DNA from: Entamoeba invadens IP1
Taxonomy: Eukaryota; Evosea; Mastigamoebida; Endamoebidae
Direction: 5' to 3'
NCBI RefSeq assembly: GCF_000330505.1
Contig: NW_004443648.1
Span: 611,479 to 675,478, forward strand
Length of the DNA: 64,000 bases
Part shown: positions 10,705 through 22,191 of the stretch, one piece after another
Numbering within the stretch: position 1 is the stretch's first letter
How the letters are laid out: each line of letters starts with the position of its first letter
Translations under genes and position numbers: made by a program
The notes under the pieces: model-generated
Told to the model about the DNA's origin: nothing
Databases searched by the model: none
Seen by the model: the letters and a program-made list of their open reading frames with translations, nothing else

Positions 10705-11859
10705 TTAATTCTGAGTCTTTGGGACGATTTTGAATGGTTTAATGTTCAAGTACTTTGAGAAGTGGTAAATAACATTGAGAACAAGAGCAGATTCCCATAA
10801 GGTCGAATGTGCCCAATAACCAACAGCAAGCATGTTGACGATATTCCATCTATCGAAGTGATAAGCAATATTCATTACAATAGCTATTATGACGGTTCCA
10901 TAGAAGTTGATGTATAACGAAGGGCATGGTAAATGTAATAATCTGGTCACAACATACCACTGGACAAACATCCCAACAAAGCACACACTTCCGACAAGTC
11001 TTAATTGGTCACAAAAGAAGTTGTCGATGTGAATATAATTGATGGACAACGCAACAACAGATGTGCAGAAGAAAGGTATCAGCTCTTTTAATGGTGTGTC
11101 CCAGCTCTTATTCGACTTTTCGAGTTCCGCTTTAACATCTCTGACAGCTCCAAATATGGTGCACCCCAACACAAAAGTTGCAAAGACCATCAAGAAAGTT
11201 GGCATGTCCATTATACCAAATATAGTCGCTTTATTTGCAACTTCTGGAGTCCATCCCATGACTGTTCGAACAATTTCAATCAAGAGATATAGATGTACCA
11301 TTTCAATGGGATTAGTGGCAGGGCCAAAGATCATCCAACCAGTTTGATGTTGTACCCAGTGTGGGAAATAGAAGATGGCAAAGCCAACAAAATAGATGAA
11401 AGCCGTCTGGAACTGGTCTAACATGAATTCGTGGCACAAAATAATAGCTAAAGTTCCCATCACTAAGACATCAACACCATGGTCCATTAATTCTCCTAAA
11501 GGAGATCCACTCCCTGTTTTACGAGCTTGTTTACCGTCCAATGTATCAAAGATCACGTACATATAGAAAAAGATACCAACGAGTAAGTGTGTGAACGCAC
11601 CAAAGTAGTCAGCTAAGTATACTGTGAAAAGAGCTAAAACTATAAAAAGACCACCAGCACACGTAATCAGATTTGGAGCAGCCCACAAAGGAACAACTTT
11701 CATAATTGGGGCAATCACAAAGTCTTGGTAGAAGTATTTCCCAACAAAGGAATTGTCTATTGCTTGGTACTTATAGTTCTTCAGTGTTTCTAATGAAGAT
11801 TCTGGGAAGAAGGGACACTTCAAACTGAAGTCGTGGAGAGAGTCCAAGACACTTTGCAT
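10705..11859 (-). CDS. CDP-alcohol phosphotransferase (ethanolamine/choline phosphotransferase family)
   Basis: 384 residues. The catalytic signature DG-x2-AR-x8-G-x3-D-x3-D is complete: DGKQARKTG followed by SPLGELMDHGVDV. Many hydrophobic segments indicate an ER polytopic membrane enzyme. The size matches the EPT1/CHPT1 group, which transfers phosphoethanolamine or phosphocholine from the CDP-alcohol to diacylglycerol, the last Kennedy-pathway step. Substrate (ethanolamine or choline) cannot be told from sequence. The ATG at 11859 is preceded by a GAAC element about 14 bases upstream. Confidence 0.9.
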   Translation of the reverse strand: MQSVLDSLHDFSLKCPFFPESSLETLKNYKYQAIDNSFVGKYFYQDFVIAPIMKVVPLWAAPNLITCAGGLFIVLALFTVYLADYFGAFTHLLVGIFFYMYVIFDTLDGKQARKTGSGSPLGELMDHGVDVLVMGTLAIILCHEFMLDQFQTAFIYFVGFAIFYFPHWVQHQTGWMIFGPATNPIEMVHLYLLIEIVRTVMGWTPEVANKATIFGIMDMPTFLMVFATFVLGCTIFGAVRDVKAELEKSNKSWDTPLKELIPFFCTSVVALSINYIHIDNFFCDQLRLVGSVCFVGMFVQWYVVTRLLHLPCPSLYINFYGTVIIAIVMNIAYHFDRWNIVNMLAVGYWAHSTLWESALVLNVIYHFSKYLNIKPFKIVPKTQN

Positions 11860-11872
11860 GTTGTATTTTGAA

Positions 11873-11876
11873 GTTC
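11873..11876 (-). promoter_or_regulatory. GAAC element upstream of the CDP-alcohol phosphotransferase gene
   Basis: On the minus strand ACTGAACTTC lies about 14 bases before the ATG, with an A/T-rich TATA-like run a little further upstream. It matches the E. histolytica GAAC promoter element (AATGAACT). Confidence 0.4.
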
Positions 11877-12557
11877 AGTAAATCTATTTATTTACAAATG
11901 GACTGTGTAAATGCCACAAATTATTAGTTGTTAGGTTACTACAAGTCATAATTGTCGATTATAATTCTATTCAAACACTTATCATAGTTTTATAACATTT
12001 TTTATTATTATAAACTATAATTTTAATTGAAAAAGATAATCTATTTATAAAAAGAATTTTACTATAATTGGTATTAACCATCACACATATTTTTTTGAAT
12101 AAGTAAATTATTTTTAACATAAAATGAAAAATATATATATATAGTAATAATTATATTAACTATATTATTATATTATACATGTAATAATAAACTATAATTA
12201 AAATGAATAATTAACTATTTTTATAATCATTTTAAAAACTAATAGAAATAAAAACAAAAAATAACTATATGCCATTTAGTAAATTTGAATAAATTTCTTT
12301 TAACAAGTTAATGATCAAATATTAAAAATTAATAATAAAATAATTAATATTTTTACAATTAATGATCTACTACAAATATTTATTAAAACATAGTAAATTA
12401 ATTATAAATAAATAATTCCATAAATACCAAAAAACCAATAGAAAAACAAAACAAAATGAAGACAATAACATTTCATTTCAAAAACAAAAGAATAATTCCA
12501 ATGTCGGTTTTAATCGAAACATAGAACTCAAAAAGAAAAGAACAAAAAAAGAACCAA
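11877..12557. other. AT-rich divergent intergenic region
   Basis: No coding ORF. It contains a short (AT)n run near 12130 and runs of A/T. Near its right end GAAC occurs three times (12524, 12540 and 12551) just before the SNARE ATG. Confidence 0.45.
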
Positions 12558-13022
12558 ATGGATCCAGATTTCGCAAGCAACGCACCTGTCACTCCTCTTT
12601 CTAACGCCGAAAAGTCTGAGCAACTCAGAGACATGGAAGCTCGTTTGTTTGTATTATTACGAAATTTTTAAATACAATGCTCCCAGTTTAAATAACATTT
12701 TAATACCATTTTTAAAACCCACAGAATTGAAAAAAACATTTTATATAACAATTTAGAGAAGAGTGACCAAATTGACCGAATTGCAACATCAGTTCAAGTC
12801 CAAAAGAAGTTGGCGTACGGAATTAATACCGAGATTGAGGAACAAGCGCCACTGTTAGACGAAATCACAGACAAAAATAGAGCAGTCGACACTCACATTC
12901 AAAAAACAACGAAAAAAGTCGACACGGTTAGATTGCGCGCAGCAGACAAAGTCTCAATTCTGGTGATAGGAATTTTGTTGGTCTGCCTCGTCATCGTTAT
13001 TTTGCTCGCCATTTTCCTTTGA
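12558..13022 (+). CDS. Tail-anchored Qc-type SNARE (two exons)
   Basis: Exon 1 is 12558-12646 and exon 2 is 12725-13022, joined across a 78-base intron that starts GTTTGT and ends CACAG. The phase is exact and gives 128 residues. After the short N-terminus, a heptad region (LRDMEARLIEKN to VDTVRLRAADK) has a central glutamine layer in the SVQVQKKL/EIEEQAPLLDEI stretch and ends in a single C-terminal transmembrane helix, VSILVIGILLVCLVIVILL. This is the layout of short Qc SNAREs such as syntaxin-8 or Bet1-like proteins, which drive vesicle fusion. The exact trafficking step is unknown. Exon 1 alone is too short to be found as an ORF. Confidence 0.8.
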
Positions 13023-13297
13023 ACTTTTAACCCGATTTTTTTTGTGTCCTTTTCAATTCTATTGGTTTATTTTACTATTTTAATAGCATTTGTTTTTTAT
13101 AGCGGATGTTCAATCAAATGAGTTGCAGCAGCAAAAAGACGTAAAGAGGAAGGTATCGAGTGATTGGGAAAACATAAGAATAGTAAAATATATTAGATAT
13201 ATAAGACACGATGTATCCAAAGCTTTGTACAAAAAAGAAGGACGAATTGCCAATGTCACCTCCACACTTGTGATAAGTATGTTATTTACTATTAATT
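13023..13297. other. Intergenic segment with an unexplained open frame (13102-13305, +)
   Basis: A plus-strand frame from 13102 encodes a charged helical stretch (NELQQQKDVKRKVSSDW and onward). It begins just after a TATAG that could be a splice acceptor, but there is no ATG context, donor or recognisable family. It overlaps the 3' end of the opposite-strand RhoGAP gene. I cannot assign it. Confidence 0.25.
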
Positions 13298-14771
13298 CTA
13301 GTTAATATCTAGTAAAAACAAACTATCGAAGAATATCCCTTGGTTTTGAACAGCACAAAGGAATATGGAGGGAGAGCACTTAACAGAACCGACGAAACAC
13401 GTGAGAACATTTCCAAGACACATTTTGTTAGTTGGGCACTGATTCACAATTTCACTGATCATCACACAAAGGAGTCTAAAGACTTCAAAATGCTCAGGCA
13501 TCTTCTCCTTTAAAAAGGTGACCATTTTTCGCACAGAAATGACTAACACGTATTGTGGCGATTTCAAAGCGACTAATTCTTGAATTTTGTCGTTCATGTT
13601 TTTGGGGATCAGAGGAACAGGTAATTCCTTTAACAAATGTTTTAAAGTCGACGCAATAGCATACGGATCAACTCCTTTTAGATCTTCAAGAGAAAATGAC
13701 CGCTTTGTTATTGTCCGCTCTAAACTGGCCACGTCATCGCCGCTTCCAGGGACTCGAAAAATGCCTTCGAATTCCGAATTGTCGATGAAGTATTGTATGA
13801 GTAATCGATACACTAAAGGGGCTTGTTGTGCGTTATGTTCGCGCTCGCTGAGAACATGTAAGTCGACACCGACGACTTCTTCCATTTCCAAATGTGGAGA
13901 TAATTGTGAATTAAAAAGAATCGACATACTACTTTTAGAGACAGCAGTCATCTCCCCTATTAATGGTATTCGTCGCCGTGATGCCTTTGGCTTTTGAAGA
14001 GCTTGGAACCATAAATGACGATTTTCAATACGTTCCTTCCACGTGTTGATCATTTGTTTAGTGTCTGCTGAGATAACCTTTGAATGAGTGACGTTATAGA
14101 ACATCAAATAATATGAATGATATGAAGAAAGAACAAACATATTTGCCTAACTTCACCATAAACTGCCGTTTCTGATCTTCCGCAAAGATTATTTTATACT
14201 CTGAGTTAATGTACATCACCGCGAGAATAATATCAGTCCCAGACTTTAATGCTATGACAACGTTTTGATAGATCCACAAATTCACTTTCTTCCAATCATC
14301 CTCAGACTCTTTACGAAACTCAGCTAAGCCAAGCTCTAACCCCTTCGTTAAGAGATTTGAAACAGTTTTCTCCCCTAATAAATACGTGAGTAACTCTTTG
14401 GAGAAATCTTCGTTAATAAAAGTCGACTCGGAGAGCACAACGAGTTTTTGTAGTGAGACAGCACGCGCTTTGGATACCTCAAATTCCTTCTCGAGCAGCT
14501 TCGCTTGCGCTTTTTTTTGGTAGACTTGAAATTTGAAAAGTTGCTCTAAGTCAAATTGACGAGCCATCGAGAGTGAAATGCGTTTGCGTGTGCGAAGGGC
14601 GTACGCCTGGAGGGAAAGTGTTTTTCGAATGATTTGGAGGGAAGCGACGGGGGTTGTGGAAGTGTTCAGATGTTGTGTTAGTGCATCTTTTTGTGTGAGA
14701 AGTGTTTGTGTGAAGTCGGTGCGAGAAGGGCGCTCTGCTTCACGCAGGGCTTTCTTATTCTCGTTGCTCAT
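13298..14771 (-). CDS. PH-RhoGAP protein (two exons)
   Basis: Exon 1 is 14771-14139 and exon 2 is 14077-13298, with a 61-base intron (GTTTGT...AAAG) at phase 0; about 470 residues. The join rebuilds the end of a PH domain (VKLGKY + VISADTKQMINTWKERI), whose conserved W sits just before the domain end. A helical N-terminus precedes it. A RhoGAP domain follows, with the arginine finger in EGIFRVPGSG and the helical TLKHLLKELPVPLIP segment, so it should be active on Rho/Rac GTPases. The 3' end is uncertain: a GTTTGT close to the stop could mark another intron. Confidence 0.8.
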
Positions 14772-15605
14772 CCAACAATAAGTTATAAGTTCTTATGATG
14801 CTATATTGGGAATCAAAGAAAAGGTAATAGATACTAAAAAGCCATTTCCTTCATAACTAATAGCCATTTTAATGTAAAATAATGGGATTAATAGTTATAA
14901 TTAACTACTTAGTTTCTATTGCCAAAATATGTTTGATTGACTCAAACTCTTTCTTGTAAATGAAAAATGAAAAGAAATAAGTTTTGGTGTGATATCCCGA
15001 TTTTTTATACAAAAAGTTTCTGTTGTTGGATTATGGTGGTTTTTAAGTTCTTAACAACTCTTTAATGACAATACGATTGAAAAGGGGAATATTAAAAACA
15101 ATTGTAAACGTATTATTAAAAAAATTAAAGAATTATTAAGTCAATAATAAAAAAATTATTTAGTTGTTAATTAAAATCTGTTTGTTGGTTAAAAAAATAA
15201 ATTATTGTTCGTAGTATTTTTATTATTTAAAGTAGTTTTTGTATTTAATTAAAAATCATAATTTGATTAATTATATTTTATTAGAGTAATTATATAATAA
15301 TTCATTGTTATTATTATAATAATATAATTATAATAATAAAAAAAATAAAAAATCGTTTTCGATAGTTTAAAAAAATAATAATAAATTAATTAAAATATAA
15401 TAGATATAATAAAAACGATTAATTTAATAAAAATTTAATAAACAAGCCACAACTGATTTTTCAATTTGTTTCAGAAAATATATTAATATTTATTAAAAAA
15501 AATTAATATTAATACTATTTAGAACACCCGACACTCTTCCAGTCGATTTGAAAAAGAAGATGGAATACACAGAAGAAAAAATTTCGAAATTGAACTTGAA
15601 ACCTT
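14772..15605. other. AT-rich divergent intergenic region
   Basis: About 830 bases of A/T-rich DNA with no coding frame. The part 15100-15500 is extremely A/T-rich with TAATAA/TTATTA tracts. No promoter or RNA gene could be fixed with confidence. Confidence 0.5.
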
Positions 15606-17012
15606 ATGCAGATCTTTTTCTTCATAGTAGTTGCTTTCTCTCTCAACTTCCAACGAGTAAGGTTTAGCAAAGAGGAATTAGAAGCGGATAATACTGGTTT
15701 ATATATGGACCAACCCCTTGATCATTTCGACCTTACTAACACCAAAAAAATTTCTATTCAATATTTTTTGAATGATACATACTTCACACCAGAAGGTCCA
15801 CTTTTTGTTGACTTAGGTGGTGAAGGTGCTGCGTCAGCTGGAGCTATTGGTGGTAAATTTGTGATTGACAAGTACGCCCAAAAATACAAAGGAATGATGT
15901 TGGCAATAGAGCACCGATTTTATGGAAGAAGTCTTCCTGTTGGAGGACTCTCACAAGAAAACTTAGGGTATCTCTCGGGTATTCAAGCACTTGAAGATTA
16001 CATTCACATCATTTCCGAAATTAAAAAACAGAACCAAATCACTGGCCCAGTCATAGTATTTGGTGGGTCATATTCTGGAAACCTTGCTGTTTGGATTCGA
16101 CAGAAATATCCCAATGTAGTGTATGCGGCTGTTGCTTCGTCAGCTCCTTTATTGGCGACCAACCAATTTACACAGTTTATGGATGTCATTGAGAAAGATA
16201 TGGGGCCACAATGTGCAGCTGCCTGGAAACAAGCGAATGCCAATATCGAACAACTCTATAAGACTGCAGATGGTATTAAACAAATACAAACGGATTTTAA
16301 GACATGCAAAGACATCAAAAATGATAAGGACTTCACACTCTTCTTACAAGAGATTCAAGCCAACTTTATCTCATACCCACAGTACAATAACAAGAAGGAA
16401 AAGGGGAAGAAGTGCGAGGACGTCTGCAATATATTGACTGGAGAAGACACTCCATATAATGGGATGAAGAAGTTGGTTGAATTTATGTTGAATGACATGA
16501 AACTGACTTGCTCGCCATCAAGTTATGACCAAATGTTAATCGAAATGGCAAAGACAGAAGGCGAATTTGATGTCACAAAACCAAATTCATTTGCTTCAAC
16601 TCGAAGTTGGGCGTGGCAAATCTGTTCGGAATATTCTTTCTTCCAACCCATCACAGAAACTCAACCATTCGACCAAAGACTTAACAACGACTTTTACTAC
16701 GCTAACTGCAAAGACATCTTCGGTGTCTCCAAAGAGAAATTGGATAAGAAAATTAAACACACAAATATGATGTATGGTGCTATGAGCCCAAGAGTCACTA
16801 ACGTGGCTTTCACTTCGGGATCATTTGATCCATGGAGTCCATTGGCTAAGCATGAAACTCAATACAACGATGTCGACTGTTATGCGTCTTATATCGAAGG
16901 GACAAGTCACTGCGCCGATTTGTACTCGGAAACCGAAGAAGACCCAGTTCAACTCAACACACAGAGAACAGAGACGGCAGCCTTCATTGATGAACTTATC
17001 AAAAGATATTAA
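15606..17012 (+). CDS. Secreted S28-family serine peptidase (lysosomal Pro-X carboxypeptidase/DPP7-like)
   Basis: 468 residues with an N-terminal signal peptide (MQIFFFIVVAFSLNF). The catalytic serine lies in FGGSYSG, with the aspartate in TSGSFDPWSPL and the histidine in GTSHCADL, the complete S28 triad in order. The opening MDQPLDHFD motif is typical of the family. It cleaves after proline, releasing C-terminal residues or N-terminal dipeptides in lysosome-like compartments or outside the cell. Length is usual for the family. The stop codon is embedded in TAATT. The choice between carboxypeptidase and dipeptidyl-peptidase activity cannot be made. Confidence 0.92.
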   Translation: MQIFFFIVVAFSLNFQRVRFSKEELEADNTGLYMDQPLDHFDLTNTKKISIQYFLNDTYFTPEGPLFVDLGGEGAASAGAIGGKFVIDKYAQKYKGMMLAIEHRFYGRSLPVGGLSQENLGYLSGIQALEDYIHIISEIKKQNQITGPVIVFGGSYSGNLAVWIRQKYPNVVYAAVASSAPLLATNQFTQFMDVIEKDMGPQCAAAWKQANANIEQLYKTADGIKQIQTDFKTCKDIKNDKDFTLFLQEIQANFISYPQYNNKKEKGKKCEDVCNILTGEDTPYNGMKKLVEFMLNDMKLTCSPSSYDQMLIEMAKTEGEFDVTKPNSFASTRSWAWQICSEYSFFQPITETQPFDQRLNNDFYYANCKDIFGVSKEKLDKKIKHTNMMYGAMSPRVTNVAFTSGSFDPWSPLAKHETQYNDVDCYASYIEGTSHCADLYSETEEDPVQLNTQRTETAAFIDELIKRY

Positions 17013-17174
17013 TTCCAGTTGACTTTTTTTATTTCTTTTAGTTTCTTTTTACAACATTTTATCTATTTTTAAATAACTTAATTAATTCTTTTAAATAGTA
17101 TAATATATAAATATTATATAAATATTATATTATTATTATATTATATAATAAAAGTCAGAACAAAAGAAAGTGAC

Positions 17175-17759
17175 TTAAATATCGACTTTAACTCTGAAGT
17201 AATCACCCGGCATACCACAGAGTGGGCAATTCTTTGGTGCCTGAGTTCCTTCAAAAATGAAACCACATTCTCTGCAAACCCAAAACACTTTGGAGGCTTT
17301 CTTGTAAAGGTTATTGGCTTTCAATTCATCAAGTATCTTTTGATATCTTGCGTGGTGGTTTTCTTCTGCTTTGGCAATCAAGTTAAGCTTGGCAGATATT
17401 TGAGCGTGACCTTCTTCTTTGGCCACTTTGGAAAACTCTGGGTACATAATGGTGTGTTCATAAGTCTCGCCAGCAATAGCAGCCATCAAGTTGGTTGCAG
17501 TGTCACCGAAGTCGATTGGGACTTCAGCCTCAATTTTTGGGGTCTGTTCACCTTCCTTCTTTAAGGTCTGGATCATCTCAAAGAGAAGTCTGGCATGAGT
17601 GCCTTCCTGATCAGCAGTCTCATTGAAAAGAGCAGCAATGACATCAAGACCTTCTTTCTTAGCAGCACGGGAATAGATCAAATATCTATTTCTTGCTTGG
17701 GATTCCCCGGTAAATGCTTTGCACAAGTTGATGAGTGTAGCCATTGAATTTTGAGTCAT
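17175..17759 (-). CDS. Rubrerythrin (peroxide reductase)
   Basis: 194 residues. It has an N-terminal four-helix ferritin-like di-iron domain with Glu/His ligands (FTGESQARNRY, ETADQEGTHARLLFEMI, AGETYEHTIMYPEF, AKAEENHHARYQ) and a C-terminal rubredoxin domain with two CxxC-type knuckles (CRECGF and CPLCGMPG). It reduces hydrogen peroxide to water using electrons passed through the rubredoxin iron. In Entamoeba, which lacks catalase, rubrerythrin is a known part of anaerobic oxidative-stress defence and is usually thought to be a bacterial acquisition. Full length, ATG at 17759. It converges on the S28 gene. Confidence 0.95.
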   Translation of the reverse strand: MTQNSMATLINLCKAFTGESQARNRYLIYSRAAKKEGLDVIAALFNETADQEGTHARLLFEMIQTLKKEGEQTPKIEAEVPIDFGDTATNLMAAIAGETYEHTIMYPEFSKVAKEEGHAQISAKLNLIAKAEENHHARYQKILDELKANNLYKKASKVFWVCRECGFIFEGTQAPKNCPLCGMPGDYFRVKVDI

Positions 17760-18417
17760 ATTATCCCCTTTTTATAGTGTAAATAATTATTGCCATTCGC
17801 AAATTAATAATAGATGTTTCGAATAAATGATGACCAACAAGTCTAAATTATTTGTATTTTATTAAAATGAATAATATACGTGGTGACTTTTCTATGTCAA
17901 CTGATAAGTTGTATTTTGTCTATTTATAGATTGAGGAACATCTTGTAATTCATCTAGAAATAATTTACTTTAGTTTAATTTAATGTAATAACATGTCTAA
18001 TAATGAGTAATGGTATGATTCTATTTTTAAATAATACTTTCTTTTAATTGTTCGTTTCCCGAAAAGTAGTTTGAAACTACTGTATTGTTACCATTTAATA
18101 TTATCGTATTAAATAACTCCAAATTTAATCTTCTGGTCATTTGAGAATTATTGTGAAGAATTATATTTATATGAGCTATTAGTATATAACTATTAAGAAT
18201 AGTATAATAATGATATACTTTTGGTATACCATTACTAAATACCAAAATGATAAAACACCATAAAAATACTATTATTTTGATATTAAATTAATTATTTAGC
18301 ATTTGTAATTTTTTTTTACCATTTTCGTTGAAGTATTTCCAAATTTATTGTAAATAAATAGTAATTTAATAATTGAATAAATAACATTTATAATTAACAC
18401 AATCTCACATTTCAAAA
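17760..18417. other. AT-rich divergent intergenic region
   Basis: No supported gene. A 72-codon minus-strand frame at 18027-18245 has the I/N/Y-rich composition of random A/T-rich sequence. Confidence 0.45.
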
Positions 18418-19202
18418 ATGTTTTTGCGGTTTGATGATGAAAAGCTCCCACAGACACACGTCGATATCTTCACACTAATTCGTGACAATAAAACTCTGGA
18501 ACTTATTGACTACGTACAACGGAACCCCGAGCCTTGCAAAGAGTATATTGGTTTGTTCATTAAAAGTATCTTCTTAATGGATGATAATGATTAGATGATG
18601 ACAAGAGAACACTTCTCCATGCTGCGTGTGAATTACAGAGTGTTGAATTAGTTAAGAGTGTGATAGACATAGCTCCAAACGTGAATGTAGTTGATTCGGG
18701 GCTATGGACGCCATTACTCATTGCAGTAGCTGGTGCTCCATCCAATACAGAACTTGACACAACGAGTCAAATTGTCGACATTTTGTTGAGTAAAGGAGCC
18801 GATGTTAAATTGATGACAAAGAAAAAAGGGACTGTGTTCCATTACAGTAGAGGGAGGGTAGACCTTTTAGAAAAGTTTTATGAAAAATGGCAAGAAGGTG
18901 CTTCACAAAGGGATGTGTATGGCAACACTCCGCTTCATCGAGCAGTTGCTTCTGGTAATATGAAGTGTGTGAATTTCTTATTAAAACACACAAAGACTGT
19001 CTTGTCTCAAAATTCGATGTTGAAAACACCTCTTCATGTTGCTTGTGAAGAGCAGAACGAAGAGGTGGTTAAACTTTTGATCGACAATGGCGCCGATGCT
19101 GACATGAAAGATGAAGATGACAAATTCGCGTTTCCGCTGATTTCCGACAAAGTAATGTTTAATGAGATATGTCAGTATTATAAGAACAGAAACCATAAAT
19201 AA
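18418..19202 (+). CDS. Ankyrin-repeat protein (gankyrin/PSMD10-like, two exons)
   Basis: Exon 1 is 18418-18550 and exon 2 is 18595-19202, with a 44-base intron (GTTTGT...TTAG); 246 residues. The join restores an ankyrin repeat, KEYID + DDKRTLLHAACELQSVELVK. At least four further repeats follow, including WTPLLIAVAGA, YGNTPLHRAVASGN and KTPLHVACEEQNEEVVKLL. Length and number of repeats resemble the proteasome chaperone gankyrin (PSMD10/Nas6), but ankyrin proteins of this size are common, so that name is only a suggestion. Binding role, probably cytosolic. The stop codon is embedded in TAATT. Confidence 0.75.
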
Positions 19203-19375
19203 TTCATATTATTTAATTACTGTATTGTCCACAAGTATTGGTTATAATAAAACAAATATAATAACACTATAACGTGTTTAATACTATAAATATTTAATAT
19301 TTTAATAGTACATCTATTCAATAGAATGTTTTAATTTAATTTCAATCAATACATAATGTGTATATAACTCCCCAT

Positions 19376-21432
19376 TTATTCCGTTCGAAAGAGAGATATG
19401 TATTCTTGGATACCTTCTATACTTTCATATGGAATAAATGTTTTGTAGAGTGTCTCAAGTGGCTTGAGGGACTTGTACATCCGTTTCATTTTAAAGACGT
19501 ACTGTTCGTTCTTCGCATTTTCCGTGTTTTCAGGCTCTGGAAGTGCTTTAGTTTGTTCGATCACTCGGAGTACGCTTGCTGGGTGTTATTCATTGTTCTT
19601 ATCATCAATAGTATTATTCTATTATATACTATATCATTGTAAAGTAATAGTAATTGCTATACTATATTAAGTAGTAAAGAATATAGTTTATTTATTATAT
19701 ATAAAATATATATAGCAATAGAAATTGACTATCAAATGAACAAACAGACGATTGGAAATTTCATAGTTTTGCATTTGTCGAAGTGATTGGTATATGCCTT
19801 TGTATTAGTCACACAAAACACAGCCTCCAGTGTTTTAAATTTGTCCACCTCTTTAATTTCTTGCCAGGCTTTTTGATATTTCTGTGTTTGTGATGATATA
19901 GCAGAGTAAACTAAAAATGATGCATTGTAGTCTCCATATATCAGACACTTATATCCAACACGAATAAAGAAGTCGAACGTGTCACTATTATTCTCTTTTG
20001 ATATGAAGCATTGGACTAACAGTTCGATACAATTAAGACTCGATATGTATTCCTTCGCATTTTGTGTTCCATTGATAATATCTCCAATCGATGTATTGCC
20101 CAACATTTTAAGATCGTAGACATAAAGTTGTTCAGCAATGATACGAGACCGGATGTCCGTGAAATTGCCCGACTTCTTCGTTCGCATCATTTTCTTTGAA
20201 AAGACAAAGTCGACGTCTAAGAGATCCTTGTCGCACTGTTCCAAGTATTTCCCAATCCCACATTCTCCAAGTAGTGTTGGTGATTGGTATTTCTCATACA
20301 TTGAAATGTTTTCAAAAGTCGTTTGTTGTAATGAAAGAGGGGACGGGGAGACTGATGGCGTCACAAAATTTGAAGTTGGGGATTTTCGTGGTAAAGAGTA
20401 ACTTGTCCCACTTTTCCGTTTGAGTACATCTTCTTCATTAATACTCAAACTCCTCTTTTTGTTTTCACGCATTTCCAAATCGGAAACATAAACCGTTTTA
20501 TTCGCACGAGGAGACTGCATTGTTCTGACAAATTGGGAAGATTCAGTGGGTTCATACGGTACGATTTTTGATCGACTTTTTCTTGGACTTAAGATGGACA
20601 TTAATGTTCTTGGGGAATACTCTTCGGGTGGGGAAACATCCAAACACGGCGCTTTCCCAATTTTGACCATCGACTCTTTGCAACTGATCAGAAGCGTTTC
20701 GAAGTCTTGTGCCAATTCCACATCAACTAAGGAACTATAAAAGTCAAGAAACTTCTTGACGACGACGTAAAACCGTTGGAATGCGTCATTTTGTAATGTC
20801 GGGGAAAATGAATAACAAAGCGATAACTTGTGGTCAAACACTTGGAAGAGAGTTTTGTCAGTTAAATACGTTCGACAGGTGGATAACACCATTGACACGG
20901 TCGAACGATCTGCAACAGTCCAATTGAAAATACATTCCAATGCATCTTTGGGCGGAATTGATGACAAAATCGACTCACTCTGGAAGTGTGGATAGACGTC
21001 TCCGTTCGGGTCAAAGAGGGAAGACCCCATCGAAAGGGCAAACGACAAAAACGCCGTGCAACACTCTTCCGGTTCATTTGCAACCATCACACCATTGAAA
21101 AAAACGGTTGGAAGTTTGTATTTATGTGCGTGAATGATTAACTCCTTTAAGATCTCCCTTCGGAAGTACTCAAGTTTAAATACGAGCCACTTTGCTTCTG
21201 TGATTGTGTCGACTTTGGTGTCATCTTTTTGGTTGAAAATCGTTATTTTGTGCTTCTTGAGTTTGTCTGTAACAACAGTGAACTCGGTCATTTTCCCAAG
21301 TCGCTCTTTATTGATTTCTTGAGCTTCGTGAAGTATTGATGTTATAACTGTATCAACTGTTTGTGTGATCCCAAATGATAATGTACGAGAAAAACGGGCG
21401 GATTTTGCTCGATGAGGTATTTGGGATTCCAT
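19376..21432 (-). CDS. Ras guanine-nucleotide exchange factor (RasGEF, two exons)
   Basis: Exon 1 is 21432-19746 and exon 2 is 19578-19376, with a 167-base intron (GTTTGT...CCCAG); 629 residues. A RasGEF_N-like region contains STCRTYLTDKTLFQVFDH, then a Ser/Pro-rich linker (about 270-370), then the CDC25-homology domain from IAEQLYVYDLKMLGNTSIG. Without exon 2 the catalytic domain would stop in the middle. Joining restores its C-terminal helices, starting PIVSSVLRVIEQTKALPEPE and including YVFKMKRMYKSLKPLE. It should load Ras-family GTPases with GTP. The phase of the join is exact. An in-frame stop upstream rules out an earlier acceptor. Confidence 0.82.
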
Positions 21433-22191
21433 TCAGTGGCTTGTTTTTGATAGTTCTTCAATTCTTTCCATTCGTTCAATTTGTTCAATGTGGTGTTTTT
21501 AGCTCTTTCTGCTTTTTGGCAAATTCAAGTCTTTTTAAAACAACTCAAATCGTTTTTTTGAGTCTGTTTTTGGAGGATATTGATTGTATAATGTGACAAA
21601 TTAAGTGGCAAATTGAAATCAATAATTTGATTGTTAATTTGTAATTGATTGAAAAAATAAAAAATTAAATTTGTTTTTAAATCAAAAAATTAATCTCCTT
21701 GAATTGATAAAACCTATATCTGTAGTAAAACAAAACAAATTAGCTAAACTTTTTAATTGTTTTAAGATTTGAAATATTATAATCATAATTTTAACGTCAA
21801 AAACAATTAAAAAAACATATCACAGTTTTTTCTTTATGTTAAATTGAATAAAACAAAAAATCGTGAATTTTCAACATGTTTTTACAAGTAAATCAATTGT
21901 CGGTTCCACGTATTTTCTTTACTATCAATTTTTCACTTCCAAGAAAAGACAAAAAAAACAACTGAGATTTTTATTAAAGTTATTAACTTTTCAAACGTAA
22001 AAAAAAAGTATAATAATATGAGTGTTTGAAAGATATTTTTTCCATCACCATATTATTCATACATTGTGTTTCATTCAATTTTTCACAAATATTTTTAAGA
22101 GGCATTGATTGCTAGGGAAAACCAATTTCCGAATAGTAAACTATTAAAAAATAATTAAAATTGCAATAGAACAATTTTCGACAAAAAACGA
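21433..22191. other. AT-rich intergenic region
   Basis: About 760 bases without a coding frame. A short minus-strand upstream ORF (12 codons) precedes the RasGEF ATG, and GAAC copies occur near 21480. The rest is A/T-rich. Confidence 0.45.

Noticed and set aside
12643..12724. Alternative GTTTGT donor at 12643 in the SNARE gene
   Set aside because: It leaves the wrong phase for every nearby acceptor; the donor at 12647 keeps the frame.
15301..15520. Possible repeat or origin-like A/T tract
   Set aside because: Simple TAATAA composition without defined units; similar tracts occur in most spacers here.
18027..18245. 72-codon minus-strand frame in spacer
   Set aside because: Composition (Ile, Asn, Tyr) and position in A/T-rich spacer suggest chance.
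19358..19642. 94-codon plus-strand frame
   Set aside because: It is antisense to the RasGEF last exon, which is supported by phase and homology. Its Phe/Leu/Ile-rich translation is a shadow.
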